64,000 nucleotides of DNA from Rhodoblastus sphagnicola (GCF_002937075.1 NZ_NHSJ01000087.1:124001-188000), one strand, 5' to 3'; shown: positions 46,478 to 55,599, numbered from the stretch's first letter. Notes: generated from the letters alone by a model not told the origin. Program-made: numbers and translations.

Positions 46478-47905
46478 CTATTCACGCAGTTCGGAGGCGT
46501 CGAGCGCGGCCGCCAGGCGCGCTTCCTCGTTGAAATAGCGGGCGCGCTCCCAAAAGCGCGGGCGTCCGATGCCGGTCGAGCGATGCCGGCCCTTCAGCTT
46601 GCCGTTGGAATCCTCGCCGGTGATGTCGTAGACGAACAGGTCCTGGGTGATGACGGTCTCGCCTTCGAGGCCCATGACCTCGGTAATGTGGGTGATGCGG
46701 CGCGAACCGTCGCGCAGGCGCGCCGCCTGGATGATGACGTCCACCGAGGAGGTGATCATTTCGCGGATGGTGCGCGCCGGCAGCGAGAAACCGCCCATGG
46801 TGATCATGGATTCGAGACGGCTCAGCGCCTCGCGCGGCGAGTTGGCGTGGAGCGTGCCCATCGAGCCGTCATGGCCGGTGTTCATGGCCTGCAACAGGTC
46901 GAAGGCTTCGGGTCCGCGCACTTCGCCGACGATGATGCGTTCCGGCCGCATGCGCAGGCAGTTCTTGACGAGGTCGCGCATGGTGATGGCGCCCTGCCCT
47001 TCCAGATTGGGCGGACGGGTTTCCAGGCGCACCACATGGGGCTGCTGCAATTGCAGTTCGGCGGCGTCCTCGCAGGTGATGACGCGTTCGTCGAGGTCGA
47101 TGTAATTGGTCATGCAGTTGAGCAGGGTCGTCTTGCCCGAGCCCGTGCCACCGGAGATCAGCACGTTGCAACGCACGCGGCCGATGATCTTCAGGATTTC
47201 CGCGCCCTCCGGCGAGATCGACCCGTAGCGCATCAACTGGTCGAGCGTCAGCTTGTCCTTCTTGAATTTACGAATGGTGAGCGCCGGCCCGTCGATCGCC
47301 AGCGGCGGCGCGATCACGTTGACGCGCGAGCCGTCGAGCAGGCGCGCGTCGCAGATCGGCGAGGCCTCGTCGACGCGGCGGCCGACCTGGCTGACGATGC
47401 GCTGGCAGATGTTCATCAATTGCGCGTTGTCGCGGAAGCGGACGCTGGTGAGCTGGATCTTGCCGGCGACTTCGATATAGGTCTTGGTGGAGCCGTTGAC
47501 CATGATGTCGGCGATCTCGTCGCGCGCCAGCAGCGGTTCGAGCGGGCCATAACCGAGCACGTCGTTGCAGATGTCCTCGAGCAGGTCTTCCTGCTCCGCG
47601 ATCGACAGCACCACATTCTTGATGGCGATGATCTCGTTGACGATGTCGCGGATTTCCTCGCGCGCGCTCTCGGCGTCGAGCTTGGACAATTGCGACAGGT
47701 CGATGGCTTCGATCAGCGCGCCGAAGATCGCGCCCTTGGTCTGGTAATATTCGTCGGACCGGCGCGTCTCGGGCGCGGGCGCCGGCTGCGGAATGGTGGG
47801 CTGGGGCGTGATGGCGACAGGCGCCGCGATCGCCTCGACCACTGTAGAGGACGGACCCTGGCTGGCGCGCGGCGCATCGGTGGTGGCGGAACGCTTTCCG
47901 AACAT
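46478..47905 (-). CDS. cpaF: Tad pilus ATPase CpaF/TadA
   Basis: A 475-residue type II/IV secretion ATPase that drives Flp pilus assembly. It has Walker A GGTGSGKTTLLN, the Asp box EDAAELQL, Walker B IIVGEVRGPEAFDLL and the His box GHDGSMGTLHANSP. The N-terminal 60 residues are Pro/Thr-rich, followed by the CpaF N-domain. Full length. Confidence 0.96.
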   Translation of the reverse strand: MFGKRSATTDAPRASQGPSSTVVEAIAAPVAITPQPTIPQPAPAPETRRSDEYYQTKGAIFGALIEAIDLSQLSKLDAESAREEIRDIVNEIIAIKNVVLSIAEQEDLLEDICNDVLGYGPLEPLLARDEIADIMVNGSTKTYIEVAGKIQLTSVRFRDNAQLMNICQRIVSQVGRRVDEASPICDARLLDGSRVNVIAPPLAIDGPALTIRKFKKDKLTLDQLMRYGSISPEGAEILKIIGRVRCNVLISGGTGSGKTTLLNCMTNYIDLDERVITCEDAAELQLQQPHVVRLETRPPNLEGQGAITMRDLVKNCLRMRPERIIVGEVRGPEAFDLLQAMNTGHDGSMGTLHANSPREALSRLESMITMGGFSLPARTIREMITSSVDVIIQAARLRDGSRRITHITEVMGLEGETVITQDLFVYDITGEDSNGKLKGRHRSTGIGRPRFWERARYFNEEARLAAALDASELRE

Positions 47906-47982
47906 TTCCGTCTACATTCCCTCTGGATATCCGGCCTCATGCCGGAAGATTCTTTTCCGCGAACCCGGCCGCGCCGGATCCG

Positions 47983-49230
47983 TCAACCCTTTAGAGCGGC
48001 GAGCAGCGGTTCGAGAAACCCCTTGCGCTCGCGCTTGATCGGCGCGCGGCCGGTGACCGCGCGGGCGATGTCGCTGAAGACGGCGGCGGTCTTTTCGCCC
48101 TCGTCCAGTTCGGCGATCATCTGGCCATTGTTGGAGGCCGCGCCGAACATCTTGGCCTCGAAGGGCACGAGCGCCAGGGGCTCGGCCTCGACCGCCTTGG
48201 AGAAGTCGGCGACAGCGATTTCCGGGCGCTTGGGCATGCCCACGCCATTGAGCACCAGCCGCGGCGAGGGATCGTTCTTGCGGGCCGCGCGCAGCGTGTC
48301 GATCAGGCTCTTGGTGTTGCGCAGGCTGGCGAGATCGGGCGCGGCGACCAGCACGGCCTCGTCGGCCGACACCATCATCCGCCGCGACCACGCCGTCCAC
48401 ATGTGCGGGACGTCGAGCACGATATAGGGCGTGGTGGCGCGGAGAATCTCCAGCAGCGCGTCAAAGGCGGTTTCCTGGAAGTCGTAGCAGCGTTCGACCG
48501 TGGCCGGCGCCGCGAGGATCGACAGCCTGTCGCTGCATTTCGAAAGCAGGCGGTCGACCAGGTTGGAATCGAGCCGATCCGGCGCGAACACCGCCTCGGC
48601 TATGCCCTGCGGCGGATCCTGGTTGAAGTCGAGCCCGGCGGTGCCGAACGGCAGGTCGAGATCGACGATCACGGTGGAGGCGTCGAGGTCGCGCGAAATG
48701 GCCCAGGCGAGATTGTGCGCGAGGCAGGAGGCGCCGACGCCGCCCTTGACGCCGGTCACCGCAATGACCCGCCCGAGCGAGCCGGAGGAGTCCTGCTGGT
48801 ATTGCGCCGAAAGCGCCGCGACGAAGTCCATCACGCCGAAAGGCTTGACGAGGTAGTCGGACACGCCGCGCGCGATCAGCTCGCGATAGAGCGTGATGTC
48901 GTTCATCTTGCCGATGACGATCACCTTGGTCCCGGCGTCGCAGAATTCCGCCAGATTGTCGAGTTGCTCGATCAGCTCCGCGCGCGATGCGCTGGTCTCG
49001 ATCACGATGACATTCGGGGTCGGCGACGTGCGATAGGCCTCGATGGCGGCTTGGGCGCCGCCCATGTTCACCTTGACATGGGCCTTCTCCATGCGGCGGT
49101 CGATCGCGGCCTCGCCGATCAGTTGCGCCAATTCGTGCGTCTCGCAGAACGCCTGCAACGAGATGCGCGGCGCCGGCGCGATTTGCGCGTATTGAGCGTT
49201 TTCCAGATGTGGATGCATCGAATCCGTCAT
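47983..49230 (-). CDS. cpaE: Tad pilus localisation ATPase CpaE/TadZ
   Basis: A 415-residue protein with an N-terminal receiver-like domain (residues ~25-145) and a MinD/ParA-type ATPase domain. The deviant Walker A is VTGVKGGVGASCLAHN and the next motif VDLDLPFGTAGLDF. CpaE positions the pilus machine at the pole in Caulobacter. The receiver domain lacks a clear phospho-Asp setting. Confidence 0.93.
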   Translation of the reverse strand: MTDSMHPHLENAQYAQIAPAPRISLQAFCETHELAQLIGEAAIDRRMEKAHVKVNMGGAQAAIEAYRTSPTPNVIVIETSASRAELIEQLDNLAEFCDAGTKVIVIGKMNDITLYRELIARGVSDYLVKPFGVMDFVAALSAQYQQDSSGSLGRVIAVTGVKGGVGASCLAHNLAWAISRDLDASTVIVDLDLPFGTAGLDFNQDPPQGIAEAVFAPDRLDSNLVDRLLSKCSDRLSILAAPATVERCYDFQETAFDALLEILRATTPYIVLDVPHMWTAWSRRMMVSADEAVLVAAPDLASLRNTKSLIDTLRAARKNDPSPRLVLNGVGMPKRPEIAVADFSKAVEAEPLALVPFEAKMFGAASNNGQMIAELDEGEKTAAVFSDIARAVTGRAPIKRERKGFLEPLLAALKG

Positions 49231-49233
49231 GGA

Positions 49234-49998
49234 TCAGTTCCCTACGCCGCCGATATTGCTGTTCTGGACGCTCCAGTTCGTGCCGGGATCCTTGCCATCG
49301 CGAATGGCGACGATGCCGCGCGAACGCATGGTCGAGTCCGGCGGATTGCTGGCGGCCGGACCGAGCAGATCGCGCGGGTCCGCCGTCTGGGCCGCGATCA
49401 TCTGCTGGCTGGCGCAACCGAAATTCCAGTAGGGCTTGTTCTCCCAGGTTTCGGTGGAGGAGCCGGAGGCGAGGTCGTTGGGCCACTGGCCGCAGCGGGT
49501 GCGGGTGCGCGCGACCACGCTGGCGTAGGAGAGGCGGATCGGCGCGGCGACGCTGGGGTCGGCGATCGGATAGGAGGAGATCGACACATAGCCGCGCGCG
49601 CCGCCGGCGACCAGAGCCTGACGCAGGCCCGGAACCGCCGCGCGCGCTTCCGCCGCGCCGGGACCGCCCCGCGGCAAGGCCACGGCGATGTCGCCGGAGC
49701 CGGAGTGGCTGTACTCCTTGGCGAATTCCTTGACCTGCGCCCTGGTGCGCTCGTCGAGCGCGCCGCCGCGCACCTGCGGGAGGACGTCGATCGCGGCGCG
49801 GCTGTTGGCCAGTTCGATGGGATGACGGGCGCGATAGTCCTGGTTCTCGATCGAGCCGGTGACGACCCGGTCGGCGCCGCCGTTGGAGCAGGCGGCGAGC
49901 GGCGCGGCGAGGAGCAGCGCGGCCACTTTCAGCCAGGCTCTCGGGCTGGAGGGGTTCGCGGTCTTGATCAAGCGGGAATGCGGCATGGTCTTGTCCAT
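49234..49998 (-). CDS. cpaD: Tad pilus assembly lipoprotein CpaD
   Basis: A 254-residue lipoprotein with signal segment LKVAALLLAAPLAACSN, lipobox LAAC. CpaD marks are RHPIELANS, RVVTGSI before it, and the tail GCASQQMIAAQTADPRDLL with SRGIVAIRDGKDPGTNW. It probably supports the secretin CpaC. The start MDKTM at 49998 is used; the frame upstream runs through cpaC in a different frame and is not coding. It lies 3 bp before cpaE. Confidence 0.9.
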   Translation of the reverse strand: MDKTMPHSRLIKTANPSSPRAWLKVAALLLAAPLAACSNGGADRVVTGSIENQDYRARHPIELANSRAAIDVLPQVRGGALDERTRAQVKEFAKEYSHSGSGDIAVALPRGGPGAAEARAAVPGLRQALVAGGARGYVSISSYPIADPSVAAPIRLSYASVVARTRTRCGQWPNDLASGSSTETWENKPYWNFGCASQQMIAAQTADPRDLLGPAASNPPDSTMRSRGIVAIRDGKDPGTNWSVQNSNIGGVGN

Positions 49999-50027
49999 AG
50001 CTTTCGTGTCTTGCTCGCGAACCAAGC

Positions 50028-51494
50028 TCAGTCGTGGATGAAGCCGACCCGGCCGCTGAAGTGCTTGGCGGCTTCGGGATTGTCGGTGGTCGAATAGAGC
50101 TTGTTGACGCGCCCGAGCAGCCAGGCCTGCGGATCGTTCGAGTCGGTGTAGTTGTCGTCCGGCCGCGACAGCGCGTTGGCCTGCACGGACTTGGCGATAT
50201 AGGGGGTGACGATGATCATCAGCTCGGTTTCCTGGCGCTGATAGTCGCGCGAGCGAAACAGCGAGCCGAGGATCGGCAGGTTCATCAGCCCGGGCACGCC
50301 GTTGATCGCCTGGTTGGAATTCGACTGGATCAGGCCGGCGGTGGCGATGGAGCCGCCGGTGGGCAATTCCACCGTGGTCTCGTGCCGGCGGGTGCGGAAC
50401 CCCGGCGCCGAGATCGTGCCGGTGGAGACCGTGGTGCTCGGATCGATTTCCGCGACCTCGGTGGCGAGGCGCAACGAGATGCGCCCCGTGGACAGGACGA
50501 TCGGGGTGAAGTTCAGCGTGACGCCATAGGTCTTGTAGCTGACGCTGACGATGCAATTGCTGGTCGTGCCGGAGCCGGTGCAGCTCGTGCCCGAGGAAAT
50601 CGGCACCTCGCCGCCAACCGTGAACTTGGCGCTCTCGCCCGAAACCGCGGTGACCGTCGGCTCCGCCAGCACGCGGGCGACGCCGTTGCGTTCGAACGCC
50701 TGCAGCGTCTGCGACAGCGAGTTGCCGCCGCCGAAATTGCTCTTGGTCGTCAGCGCGCCCGAGCTGTAGGACTGGCCGTTCAGCGCGAAGGGATTGTCCT
50801 GGACGAACGAGCCCCATTTGCCCGCCAGCGTCGAGGCGGTGACGCCCAACTGCTTGGTGACCGTGCGCTGCACTTCGGCGATGGTGACCTTGATCATCAC
50901 CTGATCGCGGCCGCGAATGGTCATGGCGTTGACGATCTGTCCGACCTTGGCCGCCGTGGGGCCGGCCCCGCCGGCATTGTTGGTGGCCTCCACGAAACCC
51001 TTGGCGACGTCGAGCGCCGTCTGCATCTCGGCGGCCGAATCGACCTCGCCGGTCAGGATGATCGAATCGTTGATCGTCCGCGCGATCACCTTGGTGGTGG
51101 GCATGGCGGCGCGCAGAATGTCCTGCAGCTCGCCGATGTCGCGGCCGATGGATATCTCCAGCGCCCCGATGCGCTGGCCCTGCTTGTCCATGGCGAAGAT
51201 CGAGGTCTGGCCGGTGGACTGGCCGATCACGTAGACCTTTCGGGCGGAGCGCACCACGGCGTTGGCGACGGCGGGATTGCCGACGAAAATCTCGCCGGCG
51301 TCGACCGGCAGTTCGATGATCACGGACTTGCCGACGCCCATGTTGATGCGGCGCGCGCCCCTGTCGGTGGTGAACTTGATGACTTCGCCATCGCCGATGA
51401 CGCCGGCGCGGACCGGCGCGAGCGCGGGCGCGGCCAGGGCGAGAAGAACCGACAATCCGCCAATCAGCCAAGGACGCGTCATGTGCATTTTCAT
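50028..51494 (-). CDS. cpaC: Tad pilus outer-membrane secretin CpaC/RcpA
   Basis: A secretin of about 488 residues with a signal peptide (LSVLLALAAPALAPVRA). The pilus N-domain has INMGVGKSVIIELP and VGNPAVANAVV, a BON/STN part follows, and the secretin domain has VPISSGTSCTG and the C-terminal VELPTGGSIATAGLIQS and VPGLMNLPILGSLFRS motif. It forms the outer-membrane channel for the pilus. Several in-frame ATG codons (51494, 51488, 51482) follow GGAG; 51494 is listed. Confidence 0.95.
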   Translation of the reverse strand: MKMHMTRPWLIGGLSVLLALAAPALAPVRAGVIGDGEVIKFTTDRGARRINMGVGKSVIIELPVDAGEIFVGNPAVANAVVRSARKVYVIGQSTGQTSIFAMDKQGQRIGALEISIGRDIGELQDILRAAMPTTKVIARTINDSIILTGEVDSAAEMQTALDVAKGFVEATNNAGGAGPTAAKVGQIVNAMTIRGRDQVMIKVTIAEVQRTVTKQLGVTASTLAGKWGSFVQDNPFALNGQSYSSGALTTKSNFGGGNSLSQTLQAFERNGVARVLAEPTVTAVSGESAKFTVGGEVPISSGTSCTGSGTTSNCIVSVSYKTYGVTLNFTPIVLSTGRISLRLATEVAEIDPSTTVSTGTISAPGFRTRRHETTVELPTGGSIATAGLIQSNSNQAINGVPGLMNLPILGSLFRSRDYQRQETELMIIVTPYIAKSVQANALSRPDDNYTDSNDPQAWLLGRVNKLYSTTDNPEAAKHFSGRVGFIHD

Positions 51495-51543
51495 CAACTC
51501 CAAAGGGCGAAGCTCGCGCGGCTTGAGGCGAGCGGGCGGCGGA

Positions 51544-52359
51544 TCACTTGCCGCGCGATTGGGTGGCTATTCCGGCGCGCACGATGGTCACGCCGCGATC
51601 TCGGGTTTGCGAGGCGACCGAGACCGACCCGCCCGCCTGTTTCGCGCTGTCCTGCATCGAGCGCAGGATCAGGGACAATTGTCCGACGCGTTGCGCGAGA
51701 ATGATGGTTTCGGCCTGGTAGGGATCGAGTTCGAGCGTCGCGGTCGATCCGCCCGTGGTCGGGGGGCCGCCCTTGTCGTTGGCGTTCTGGCCGATCGCGA
51801 GCACGCGCACGTTGGTGACGAGCGTCTCGGACACGAAGGCGTCGCCCGCGCCGCTCTTGGCGGCGTCGTCATCGCGGTAGATGTGCACCACGTCAACGCG
51901 ATCGTTGGGCAGGACGAAATTGCCGGCGGTGGTGGCGCCGCTGCCTTCGATGTTGATGGCGACGGCGCGATAGCCGGGGGCGAGGACCGCCGAAAGAAAG
52001 CCCGACGACGCGCCCTTGAACAACCTTTCGGCGCGCAGCGGCTCGCCGGCGAGGAAAGAACCGCGCACGACGGATTCCTTGACCTCTTCGATGGCGTTGG
52101 GACGCTCGACCTTGCGGATCACGCCCTGGATCGGCGAATCCTTCGGCCAGTCCTGCCAGTTCACGTCGGCGGGCTGGATCACGGAGCCGAAATTCAGCTC
52201 ATGCGTCGCGACGAGGATCTGGTCCTTGGGGACCGGAGGCGGCGCGATCACGACCGGAGCGGGCGCCGGCGCGGGCTCCGGCTTGTCCAGCACCAGATAG
52301 ATGGCGGCCAGTCCGCAAACCGCTACAAACCCCAGGGAAATGAGCCGGGCTCTTTTCAT
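51544..52359 (-). CDS. cpaB: Tad pilus assembly protein CpaB/RcpC
   Basis: A 271-residue protein with one N-terminal helix (LISLGFVAVCGLAAIYLVL), a Pro/Ala-rich linker, then an SAF/CpaB domain (GSVIQPADVNWQDWP, ERLFKG, VLAPGYRAVAINIEG, VLPNDRVDVVHIYRD). It is probably periplasmic and links the secretin to the cell wall. First gene of the cpaB-to-tadC unit. Confidence 0.94.
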   Translation of the reverse strand: MKRARLISLGFVAVCGLAAIYLVLDKPEPAPAPAPVVIAPPPVPKDQILVATHELNFGSVIQPADVNWQDWPKDSPIQGVIRKVERPNAIEEVKESVVRGSFLAGEPLRAERLFKGASSGFLSAVLAPGYRAVAINIEGSGATTAGNFVLPNDRVDVVHIYRDDDAAKSGAGDAFVSETLVTNVRVLAIGQNANDKGGPPTTGGSTATLELDPYQAETIILAQRVGQLSLILRSMQDSAKQAGGSVSVASQTRDRGVTIVRAGIATQSRGK

Positions 52360-52797
52360 GGTTCTTCAACAATCCAGCATTTGCTCCGGTTGGAGCGCCC
52401 AAGGGAATTCAAACAGCGAAAGGTCAAATTAAGGTTAATGGATCGTGTTGAATCTTACCCACGGTAACAAATGAGGAAAAAGCTGCTTGAAGGCTGGGTA
52501 TTCGCGAGGACGCGCTCCGCGTCGAGCGGCGGCGCCCCCAAGCCCGCGGCGGCGCCTCTCAAGAAGGCGCGGGCGGGCCATCGCAAGCAGACGGGCCATT
52601 ACTGAACCGGAAAGCTGTTGTTTTCACATCGGGAGCGCTTCGAAAGGCTCCGCGGCGACCCGGACCCGTTCCGCGACCGCGCCATGGCGCGCGGCAAAGC
52701 CCAACGCCTTCCGCAGAGGAAAGTCGGCTCGGGCCAATCAACCAAGGCGACAGGCCTTGAATACAGAGTCGCCTTTACGGAAGCTCGGCAACGGAAA
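52360..52797. other. Intergenic region between cpaA terminator and cpaB
   Basis: About 440 bp without a gene I can support. The part next to cpaB (52400-52480) is AT-rich (AATTAAGGTTAATGG) and probably holds the cpaB promoter. The remainder is GC-rich with short frames on all strands and no recognisable protein. Confidence 0.35.
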
Positions 52798-52824
52798 GGG
52801 CCGGCCATCGCTGGCCGGCCCGTC
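52798..52824 (-). terminator. Rho-independent terminator after cpaA
   Basis: A 10-bp stem GGGCCGGCCA/TGGCCGGCCC with a 4-base loop is followed on the minus strand by TTTCCGTT. It lies 36 bp after the cpaA stop. Confidence 0.75.
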
Positions 52825-52859
52825 CGCGCGGAAGACCTGTGCGGAAGAGCAGTCTTGGT

Positions 52860-53366
52860 TCAGGCCCCGAGCGTTTTCAAAAACAGTTGCGACTCGGGGT
52901 AGAGCAGGATGCCGGTGATCGCGAGGGCGATGCCATAGGGCGCGCCGACTTTCGCGTCATGGAGCCGGTCGATCCAGGCGCGGCCGCGCGCCCAGCCGGG
53001 AAGCGGCAGGCGGCGGAACGCAAGGACGCCCAGGGTGAGCGCGCCGCCGATCAGCGACGCGATCAGCCCATATTCCGCGAGATGTTCGAAGCCCAGCCAG
53101 ACCGCCGTGGTCGCGGCGAATTTTGCGTCGCCGCCGCCAATCTGGCCGAGGGAAAACAGCACGAAGGTGATCGCGAGCACGCTCAGGCCGCAGGCCAGAT
53201 GCAGGAGAATGGCCGAAGCCGGCAAACCCGTCAGCAAAGCGATGCCCACAAAGGCCGCGACCAGCGCGATCGAGATCCAGTTCGCGATCGTCATGGTGAA
53301 CAGATCCGAAAAGGCCGCATAGGCCATCAAGGCGGGAAAGACGACGAGGATGAGGGAGTCGATCAT
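52860..53366 (-). CDS. cpaA: Tad prepilin peptidase CpaA/TadV
   Basis: A 168-residue membrane aspartyl protease that cuts the leader of Flp prepilins and TadE-like pseudopilins. The catalytic Asp residues are in FSDLFTM and GGGDAKFAA. About five helices. It lies 310 bp downstream of the Flp genes on the same strand, with a repeat between. Confidence 0.93.
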   Translation of the reverse strand: MIDSLILVVFPALMAYAAFSDLFTMTIANWISIALVAAFVGIALLTGLPASAILLHLACGLSVLAITFVLFSLGQIGGGDAKFAATTAVWLGFEHLAEYGLIASLIGGALTLGVLAFRRLPLPGWARGRAWIDRLHDAKVGAPYGIALAITGILLYPESQLFLKTLGA

Positions 53367-53559
53367 GGGGTTTCCGGATTCAGTTCGGCGCTTTCATGAT
53401 CTCCGGTCTGGATGAACCATTCGTTACCCGCGCGCAAGAATTTCTGGCGCGCAAAAATTGGCTGACGCGCCTGGGCGCGGGCGCGGGACAAGCGCGTCTG
53501 GCCGAAGGCGCGTTGCGGAGGACGCAGCGGATCGCCTCATGATGTGAAAGCTGAGCCTA

Positions 53560-53661
53560 GCGCATTTTCAAGCGAAGTGGACACCGGTTCGCGTGAAGAA
53601 AATGCGTTAAAATAATATTCTAGAGCTTTTTCATGTTTCCACGAAACGTGAAAAAGCTCTA
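53560..53661. repeat. Two-hairpin dispersed palindromic repeat, copy 3
   Basis: A hairpin 53560-53607 has arms GCGCATTTTC and GAAAATGCG around a core CGAAGTGGACACCGGTTCG. A second, 53621-53661, has arms TAGAGCTTTTTC around GTTTCCACGAAAC. Both cores match copies 1 and 2 in the opposite order, while the arms differ. The rest of the 53367-53677 gap holds no gene. Confidence 0.85.
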
Positions 53662-53677
53662 GCCGCCCAGCCGCAAC

Positions 53678-53842
53678 TCAGTTCAGACCGTTGGAAATGG
53701 CGATGAACTTATTGTTGAGCTTCGAGCCAACCGCCGTGAGGGTCGTGATGGCGGCGACGGAGATCAGGGCGGCGATCAGGCCATATTCGATGGCGGTGGC
53801 GCCGGACTGATCCTTGGCGAAACGAATGATCAGGGACTTCAT
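53678..53842 (-). CDS. Flp family type IVb pilin, copy 1
   Basis: A 54-residue prepilin: MKSLIIRFAKDQ leader, the cleavage and assembly motif SGATAIEYGLIAALISVAAI (Gly before the mature part, Glu at position 5) and a short tail ending FIAISNGLN. It is the major subunit of Flp pili, processed by CpaA. GGAG stands before the ATG. About 80% identical to copy 2. Confidence 0.95.
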   Translation of the reverse strand: MKSLIIRFAKDQSGATAIEYGLIAALISVAAITTLTAVGSKLNNKFIAISNGLN

Positions 53843-54365
53843 GACGGACTCCAACGTGAATCTCACTCGGCGCGCGAGGCCTCCAAGGCCCCGGCGACGT
53901 CCTTCAACGTATCTCCAGACAGTTTCATTCAAGTTAATATCAACATTTAGACCGATACACCTAAGACAATATCCCAAATACCTTACATTACGCTGGTAAA
54001 TTACATGACCATTGGTAAATATTGCTCACAAATTATTCGTGTCTGCGCGGGATAGACATGAATACGCCAAGACGGCGGATCAACAGGGCCAAGCCGGCCG
54101 CCGCGCCCATCGGTCAGGCTGATCGGCGCCCAAGTCGCCTCGTTCGTGGGAAGAGTGGTTTTTCGGGGGCGATATGTTGCGTCACGCCACCGGCGCCCCG
54201 CGGGAAGGCGCGCCCGGACCTTCGGGCCACGCTCCCGCGAACCGGGACGGTTGCGGAGCGATCATGGATCCTGAAAACCGCGTCGGCGGTCAGAGCGCCG
54301 AAAGTTCGGATCGGAGGCCGCGCCAAGCCAATCCTGAAGAGTGCGGCGTCAAGACGCGGGCGCCG
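53843..54365. other. Intergenic region between the two Flp pilin genes
   Basis: About 520 bp. The part next to pilin copy 1 (53920-54045) is AT-rich and probably its promoter and leader. A motif at 54049-54063 recurs upstream of copy 2. A 110-codon very basic plus-strand frame (54058-54390) has no ribosome binding site and runs into the terminator, so it is not called. Confidence 0.35.
54049..54063. promoter_or_regulatory. Shared 15-bp motif upstream of Flp pilin copy 1
   Basis: GGGATAGACATGAAT, about 207 bp before the copy 1 start, matches 14 of 15 bases of GGGACAGACATGAAT at 54788-54802, about 191 bp before copy 2. Role unknown. Confidence 0.35.
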
Positions 54366-54401
54366 CAAAAAAAAAGCGGCCTCCGGATGACCGGAAGCCG
54401 C
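54366..54401 (-). terminator. Rho-independent terminator after Flp pilin copy 2
   Basis: An 11-bp stem GCGGCCTCCGG/CCGGAAGCCGC (one mismatch, loop ATGA) is followed on the minus strand by ten T. A textbook terminator 31 bp after the pilin stop. Confidence 0.95.
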
Positions 54402-54432
54402 GAGATCAAACCGCCAGGGCGGCGAGCGACCG

Positions 54433-54597
54433 TTAGTTCAGGCCGTTGGAGATGGCGATGAACTTGCTGTTCAGCTTGGTGCCAACGGTGGTCAGGGTGG
54501 CGATCGCGACGACGGAAATAAGGGCGGCGATCAGGCCATATTCAATGGCGGTGGCGCCGGACTCATCCTTCACGAAACGAGCGAAAAGCGACTTCAT
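54433..54597 (-). CDS. Flp family type IVb pilin, copy 2
   Basis: A 54-residue prepilin: MKSLFARFVKDE leader, SGATAIEYGLIAALISVVAI and the same end FIAISNGLN as copy 1. AGGAG lies before the ATG. With its own terminator and a long upstream region it is probably transcribed alone and strongly. Confidence 0.95.
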   Translation of the reverse strand: MKSLFARFVKDESGATAIEYGLIAALISVVAIATLTTVGTKLNSKFIAISNGLN

Positions 54598-54932
54598 GTC
54601 AAACTCCTGGTTTAAGCTGTCAGCCCTGGAACTGCTCGGGACCGGCGCTGACACCGAGAAGCTACGATTGAAGCTCTTGCCGTTGGGTTAACATGATTGC
54701 TCAATCAGTTGGGAAGCTAAGTGACGTTGCGGAGCACAGCGGTTCCTCCGAACATTTTTGCTTTAAGAACCTTTGGTCATTGCATCCGGGACAGACATGA
54801 ATGGCCCCGCGAATTTCGCCACTTATATCAAAAATACACTGGGGCATGACGGCGGAATCAGGCCATTTAGTCTTCATTCACCAAATTCGGTTCTAATCCG
54901 AAAAGAAGACGTTCAGCGGGTGGGAGACGAAT
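54598..54932. other. Divergent region between Flp pilin 2 and the CpaC-like gene
   Basis: A 335-bp gap with AT-rich stretches (54690-54780 and 54820-54900) that should hold promoters for both directions. It contains the second copy of the GGGAYAGACATGAAT motif (54788-54802). No other structure recognised. Confidence 0.35.
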
Positions 54933-55418
54933 ATGCGTTTTGACGCGGCAGCGCGGGTGTTGGGCAGGGCGACGATCCTCGCGAGCCTGATGGCGCCCGC
55001 TCATTTCCTGTTGTCGCCCACGCAGGCCGCGGCCGGCGCGCGCGACCTGGTCACGGTCACGGTCGATCGCGCGCGCATCGCTCGAATTCCCGAGAAGACC
55101 CAGACCCTCGTCATCGGCCAGCCGGGCATAGCCGACGTCACCATGCTCAAGAACAGCGGCATGGGCGTGATCACCGGCAAGAGCTTCGGCGAAACCAACC
55201 TGATCGCGCTGGACGGCGAAGGCAACATGCTGGGCGAATGGATCATCCGCGTCGGCGCCGAAAAGGCGGACCTGCTGGTGCAAAATGGCATGAACCGCGA
55301 AAGCTACATTTGCGCGCCGAATTGCCTGCCCACGGTCGAATTGTCCGACAGCAAGACCATCGCCGCCGATCGCGCGGGCGCGGTGTCCGCGCATACCGGC
55401 TTCTCGTCGGGAAAATGA
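54933..55418 (+). CDS. CpaC N-domain-like exported protein of the Tad locus
   Basis: A 161-residue protein with a signal peptide ending near PTQAAAG. The mature part resembles only the N-terminal pilus domain of CpaC: VTVTVDRARIARIPEKTQTL, then VIGQPGIADVTML, GVITGKSFGETNLIALDGEG. There is no secretin domain. Near the C-terminus a Cys pair (CAPNC) precedes LPTVELSDS. It could bind to the secretin ring or act as a periplasmic spacer. It heads the plus-strand minor-pilin group. GGGAG precedes the ATG. Confidence 0.85.
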   Translation: MRFDAAARVLGRATILASLMAPAHFLLSPTQAAAGARDLVTVTVDRARIARIPEKTQTLVIGQPGIADVTMLKNSGMGVITGKSFGETNLIALDGEGNMLGEWIIRVGAEKADLLVQNGMNRESYICAPNCLPTVELSDSKTIAADRAGAVSAHTGFSSGK

Positions 55419-55497
55419 TGCGGACGCGCGACGTTTGATCCGCATGGTTAAGCAAACGGAAACGACTTTGGATCAGATTACGCCAGAAACATAGGTC

Positions 55498-55557
55498 GAC
55501 GAAAACTTGGCCGACGAAAACTTGGCCGACGAAAACTTGGCCAACGAAAACCTGGCC
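55498..55557. repeat. Four 15-bp tandem repeats before tadE
   Basis: Four units of GACGAAAACTTGGCC, the last changed to AACGAAAACCTGGCC, run without gaps. They lie 43 bp before the chosen tadE start. If translation began at a TTG inside them they would encode repeated ADENL. Confidence 0.9.
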
Positions 55558-55599
55558 GGGCGCCAGCGTCCCCTTGCACGGCGTAACGAGGATCGGTTG

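Noticed and set aside
45326-48427. Plus-strand frame of 1033 codons across the tadB-cpaF-cpaE genes
   Set aside because: It is antisense to several recognised Tad genes and has the composition of a shadow frame.
49998-51471. N-terminal extension of cpaD through cpaC
   Set aside because: The region encodes the CpaC secretin in another frame; CpaD proper starts with its lipoprotein signal at 49998.
52618-52902. Possible plus-strand gene before cpaA
   Set aside because: It overlaps the cpaA terminator and 3' end and shows no family features.
54058-54390. Possible basic 110-residue protein between the Flp genes
   Set aside because: No ribosome binding site, composition of random GC-rich sequence, and it ends inside a terminator's A-tract.
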